Below are positions 63,301 to 64,000 of a stretch of 64,000 nt of DNA, piece by piece; the stretch's first letter is position 1; each line of letters starts with the position of its first letter. The stretch covers positions 6,872,001 to 6,936,000 of the forward strand of contig NZ_CP071090.1 of NCBI RefSeq assembly GCF_017301735.1, in the 5' to 3' direction. The notes beneath the pieces are model-generated. The model did not search any database. It was not told the DNA's origin and saw only the letters and a list, made by a program, of their open reading frames with translations. Made by a program: the position numbers and the translations under genes. Source of the DNA: Pyxidicoccus parkwaysis. Its GTDB lineage: Bacteria > Myxococcota > Myxococcia > Myxococcales > Myxococcaceae.

Positions 63301-64000
63301 CGCATCAGCACGTCCCGTTCGAGCAGCTCCAGCCGATGCGCGACCTGCGCCAGGCGCCGATGTTCCGGGTGATGCTGCTCCTGCAGAACCTGCCGGCGTC
63401 GGAGCTGGAGCTGCCGGGGTTGAGCGTGAAGCTCGCCGCCGCCGAGCAGCGCATCTCCAAGTTCGACCTCTCGCTGTCGCTCACCCGCCTGAAGGACGGC
63501 TTCCTCGGTGAGCTGGAGTACTCCACCGAGCTGTTCGACGCGTCCACCGCCGAGCGCATCACCCGGCACCTGCACACGCTGGTGGAGGCCATGGTCGGCG
63601 ACACGAGCCGTCCTGTCTCCAGCCTGTCCATGCTCTCCGCCGAGGAGCGCCAGCGCATCCTCGGGGACTGGAGCGCCAACCCCGCGCCCTTCCCGGACGT
63701 GTGCCTGCACACGCTCTTCGAGGCCCAGGCGCGCCGCGCCCCGGATGCGCTCGCCGCCTCCTTCGAGGGGCAGCACCTCACCTACGCGCAGCTCGACGCC
63801 AGGGCCAACCAGCTCGCGCACGCGCTGCGCCGTCGAGGTGTCGGGCCCGAAGTGCGCGTGGCCCTCAGCGTGGAGCGCTCGCTGGACATCGTCGTGGGCC
63901 TGCTCGGCATCCTCAAGGCCGGCGGCGCCTGGGTGCCGGTGGATCCGCTGCTCCCGCGCGAGCGCCTCGCCTTCATGCTGGAGGACAGCGGCGCGGCGAT
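51345..64000 (+). CDS. NRPS2: multimodular peptide synthetase, 3' end beyond the window
   Basis: At least 4218 residues from ATG 51345 (MALTPDQKRARLAELL), frame open to the edge. Order: C1 (HHIVSDG at 158), A1, PCP1 (LGGDSI, Ser1024), epimerase E about 1065-1520 (HHLAVDG at 1208; EGHGRE; RTVGWFTATYP); C2 of DCL type (LYPLSPLQQGMLFH, HHHLLMDG at 1683), A2, PCP2 (Ser2549); C3 (HHIVSDG at 2741), A3, PCP3 (Ser3606); C4 (HHIVSDG at 3798), start of A4. The LGGDSI-type carrier before E and the DCL domain after E agree with each other, so residue 1 should be delivered as the D form. By-eye codes: A1 DASTIAAVC (Tyr or Phe), A2 DAFWLGCVF (Val-like), A3 DALHLGGLF (not assigned). The N-terminus and C1 closely match those of NRPS1. 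C4 lacks about four residues near VPFEQLQPMRDL. No release domain is inside the window. Confidence 0.9.
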   Translation, partial: MALTPDQKRARLAELLRDKSRQSRRAPVSFAQERMWFQERLNPGSAAFNVPIAVRLSGELNVDALRGALQELVQRHEALRTTFVEQDGRVSQQIAATLDVALPVVDVKDGTPSEREAEAWRRLHAQAQQPFDVEKGPLMRTVLYRWGASEHLLLLDVHHIVSDGWSLGVLVRELGALYPALAAGQPASLPPLPMQYAGFASWQRDWLKGDTLDSQLSYWRERLDPNAVLELPTDKPRPSMASTRGARLTVMLPPALLQSLKELARREGRTLFPLLIAAYQLLLSRYSGQDDVVIGTPVAGRNRSELEGLIGLFVNTLPLRTDLSGDPTFLELMTRVHEASLGAFAHQDVPFEKLVEALQPERSLSTSPLFQVSFTLQNAPLPPLRVPGLTLEMQPVDNGAAQVDLSLFATELPEGLRLASLYRTDLFEESSVRRLLSHFQTLLEAIAAHPERRLSELPLMDASEQQRMLVDWNGKPAPFPDGATVHERFEAQAKSTPDATALELGDERVTYAQLDARANQLAHHLRMLGVGTDTLVALHLERSIDLVVAMLGVLKAGGAFVPMDPSYPADRLGYMLTDSAVPVIITLEHLADELPSRGEQFVLLDADARHLERQPTTPPASGARADHLAYVIYTSGSTGRPKGVTVTHRGVPNLVLAQAHAMGISPGTRVLQFASPSFDAAVSEVFVTLLSGGTLLLPSSEERMPGPALAGLLRSREVHVATLPPTALAVMETQGLESLRTVISAGEACSAELVTKWATGRRFINAYGPTEATVCASMGVCTPDGQKPSIGAPLANVRLYVLDSHLRPVPTGVPGELFIGGVGLARGYLRRPELTAERFIPDAFSGVPGERLYRTGDLVRWKADGTLDYLGRTDFQVKLRGYRIELGEIESALRAHPSVEEAVAVVRNDGPSGQRLVAYVVSPYEEDEGPAPDVQVLRTYLTERLPEFMVPTAFVVLKALPLSPNGKVDRKALPAPEAQQRGETTAFEEPRTPEEKALATVWAELLGVPRVGLHDNFFELGGDSILSIQLVSRARQAGLHLAANHIFQHQTLEALARVAKREGHVQAEQGAVRGTVPLTPIQRAFFEQPPALPHHYNQAVVLAARGAVDVPALEKALQALVAHHDSLRLRFTRGTDGAWQQELAGTDVPVRLTQVDLSSTPEAEQTQAMEAEATRLQGSMSLSDGLLLRAGLFQFGANRTPRLLLAVHHLAVDGVSWRTLLEDLATAYAQLQAGKPVALPPKSTSFKAWAEKLNVFARSEELARELPYWEEQGRAQVPALPVDVAGAANTLASARVVQVSLDAEETRLLLQETPAAWRAHINDVLLTALADSLTQWTGQPKLRVDLEGHGREALFDDVDLSRTVGWFTATYPVVLDVSGASTLGDRLRAVRDSLRKLPRRGIGHGLLRHLAGEAQARTLKEAPRAQVLFNYLGQFDQVGSAQAQGAPFAPTREPTGALWSTQGERGHLIEVNGFVFEGRLTLGWTYSEAAHHPGTVQTLAERCLSALRQLISTRASEDARRYTPSDFPLAKLSQSTLDKVLPTGVEVEDLYPLSPLQQGMLFHTLAEPASGVYISQLAWTFTGAVDLGTFRRALNAVAERHATLRTSFLWDGLEEPLQVVHPGAAVPWEEHDWRGVPEAEQQARFDALLAEDGKRGFDPRHAPLTRVTVVRLEEGAHRVLWTHHHLLMDGWSLGAVLQELFAAYDELRAGRTPAKGTPLPFRDYIAWLQRQPMERTEAFWRQSLRGFTAPTPLPGLLPEKLGAAHGRHELRAPLSAELTTALQAFARQHQLTPNAVVQAAWALALSRHTGESDVVYGATGSGRSAELPGIDRAVGLFINSLPVRVRVDEDTRVLEWLKGLHTQLAEQRNHEHSPLVRIQGWSAVPRGTPLFQSLFVFENYPVDAAVKSARADLGLRDVVAREQADLPLVAIILPGTRMELRLAYDVSRFEAHRLEPLLKHWAAVLEALVARPDSRLGDVSLLSDDERRQVLVDWNATASEYPRASTLPEVFAQVVARHADKVAVEFGDAKLTYRQLDERANQLAHHLRGLGVSTDVRVAVSLERSLELMVSLVAILKAGGAYVPLDPSYPRERLAAMVEDARPRVLVTTRELLTKLPAEGLSTVVLGEASLEAQPTSALPSTAQPNSLAYIDFTSGSTGRPKGVGVPQAAVLRTVFGVGYTHFGPDETFLQLAPVAFDASTFEIWGALLHGARLVVMPPQAPSLEELARVVRDAGVTKLWLTTGLFVQVVESHLEALRPVKHVLSGGDVLPAASVRRVLETLHIPVNNCYGPTETTVFATSARFTDAAGVGASLPIGGPIGNTQVYVLDASGRPVPPGVVGELFIGGDGVARGYVEQPVLTAERFVPDAFSGVPGARLYRTGDLARWRHDGMLDFVGRADAQVKVRGFRIELGEVEAALRAHPDVAHAVAIAREDVPGDKRLVAYVVLAPHAEASRPDAAELRAFLVKRLPEYMVPSALVRLDALPLTANGKVDRKALPAPDADSLRGEAPFVAPRTPFEEKVAEAFAHVLSLQRVSATDDFFVLGGHSLLATRVASHLRASLGVELPLRTLFESPTVAALAANLSRFPAASEERSVPAIVPVPRTGALPLSFAQQRLWLIDQLEPGSSAYNIPAFVRLEGTVDEGALRRALDALAQRHEALRTHFTQEQGEPFQVIRAEAALPLDTVDLSALEPQAARAELDRHLREEVLRPFTLTTGPLVRARLLKLSATEHVLALNMHHIVSDGWSLGVMVREVAALYEAFAQGQPSPLPPLPVQYADYSVWQRNWLQGAVLNAQLAYWKQQLSGASTLELPTDKSRPPVQTFRGAYVPVVLSRATSEKLDALCLREGLTPFMLLMAAYQVLLSRHSGQQDISVGSPIAGRQRGELEGLIGFFVNTLVLRAQVDGRSSFLQLLRQVKEAALGAYAHQDVPFERLVEEIQPTRDLSRSPLFQALFALQNAPMPSLQAQGLEMKPLVVANPTIKFELELNLTESVEGYQGTLGYNTDLFEAATAERLSARFQALVEALVSRPEASLSSFSLMSEAERQQVLVDWNATATEYPRDSTVAEAFAQVVARHADRIAVEFGDATLTYRQLDERANQLAWHLRSLGVSTDSRVAIALERSLELIVSLVAILKAGGAYVPLDSTYPRERLAAMVEDARPRVLITTRELLAKFPAEGLSTVVLSEVSLEDQPKSAPPSAALPLSLAYIDFTSGTTGRPKGVGTPQAAVLRTLFGVDFVDLGPDETFMLIAPVSFDASTLELWAPLLHGARLVVFPPSSPSDLKELERVVTKHGVKTLHLTSGLFTQVVDNNLAVLRNLKHVLTGGDVVSPPHVRRVIEELGITVSGGYGPTETTLFASTHRMTRVEHIGVTVPIGKPIGNTQLYVLDAAGHPLPVGIVGELFIGGDGVARGYVEQPALTAERFVPDAFSGIPGARLYRTGDLVRWRGDGVMEFLGRADAQVKVRGYRIELAEIEAALLAFPGVGHAVAVVREDVPGDKRIIGYFAAPASLDVSALRAAVKQRLPEYMVPSALVRLDVLPLTPAGKVNRKALPAPDMASQSSSEAYVAPRGPTEELLASLFSQVLGVSRVGSTDSFFELGGHSLLATRAISRIRSAFNVDLALRDLFQAPTVSALAERIDAAVRTGQLGVLPPIERVPRTQKLPLSFTQQRLWFLDQLEPGSPAYNMPVVLTLSGELNVDALRESLSTLVRRHEALRTTFHAGAEGPVQRVSEPAPLDLPVIDLSHLSPEERKEEARRRVTQDAMRPFDLAAGPIIRVMLLRLDAREHVLQLNIHHIVSDGWSMTVLVRELTALYPALASGQPSPLPELPLQYPDYAAWQRKWLDDAELEKQLAWWRKQLDGAPQDLELPTDRPRTHHPAPPGALLNMRIPNALAEAVEALCTREGITPFMFFLAAFQVLLSRYSGQDDISVGSPVAGRNRAELEGLVGFFLNTLVMRTRLDGEPTVRELLGRTRETALGAYAHQHVPFEQLQPMRDLRQAPMFRVMLLLQNLPASELELPGLSVKLAAAEQRISKFDLSLSLTRLKDGFLGELEYSTELFDASTAERITRHLHTLVEAMVGDTSRPVSSLSMLSAEERQRILGDWSANPAPFPDVCLHTLFEAQARRAPDALAASFEGQHLTYAQLDARANQLAHALRRRGVGPEVRVALSVERSLDIVVGLLGILKAGGAWVPVDPLLPRERLAFMLEDSGAA

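Overview
The window looks like a chromosomal segment of a fruiting myxobacterium, probably family Myxococcaceae (Myxococcus, Corallococcus or Pyxidicoccus type). Reasons: very GC-rich DNA with strong third-position G/C bias, a DUF2378 protein (a paralogous family essentially confined to Myxococcales), and a very large hybrid NRPS/PKS locus. No rRNA, tRNA, CRISPR array, insertion sequence or phage gene was seen.

Bases 1-7400 hold ordinary genes. Four run leftward as a likely operon (4036 down to the window start): a small two-helix membrane protein, a DUF2079 membrane protein, a protein with a CoA-acyltransferase-like HxxxDG motif, and a PF10118-type metal-dependent hydrolase cut by the edge. 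Divergent from these are DUF2378 and a YkgJ-like cysteine-cluster protein (4221-5908). Then come an unrecognised leftward gene and a leftward DUF2383 ferritin-like protein.

Bases 7885-64000 (56 kb, running off the right edge) are one biosynthetic locus on the + strand. Block 1 (7885-28831) has four closely spaced genes: FAAL-ACP-C-A-PCP; KS-AT-KR-ACP; KS-AT-KR-ACP; and KS-AT-KR-ACP-(ACP-like)-sulfotransferase. A strong intrinsic terminator follows at 28837-28864. Block 2 is NRPS1 (29223-51074, 7283 aa): seven modules and a thioesterase. Block 3 is NRPS2 (51345 to beyond 64000): C-A-PCP-E, then C-A-PCP, C-A-PCP and C-A, incomplete.

Inferred logic: FAAL activates a fatty acid as acyl-AMP and loads the fused ACP. 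The chain is N-acylated onto one building block, passes through polyketide modules, may be sulfated on a beta-hydroxyl, and is handed to an NRPS. By-eye specificity codes suggest Val-like, Ala, Ala, Ala, Ser, unknown for NRPS1, and D-Tyr/Phe, Val-like, unknown for NRPS2. I do not recognise the product.

Several catalytic features are anomalous. The first KS has Ser in place of the active-site Cys. The second KR has lost its Tyr, Lys, Asn and nucleotide-binding glycines. The loading NRPS A domain lacks the conserved Asp235. NRPS1 modules 2-4 carry three almost identical 1671-bp A-domain segments, with 204 bp identical in all three. NRPS1 module 7 has lost about 409 codons of its A domain in frame. 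NRPS1 ends in a thioesterase, yet NRPS1 and NRPS2 begin with nearly identical N-termini. The last points suggest a branched or recently duplicated assembly line rather than a simple linear one.
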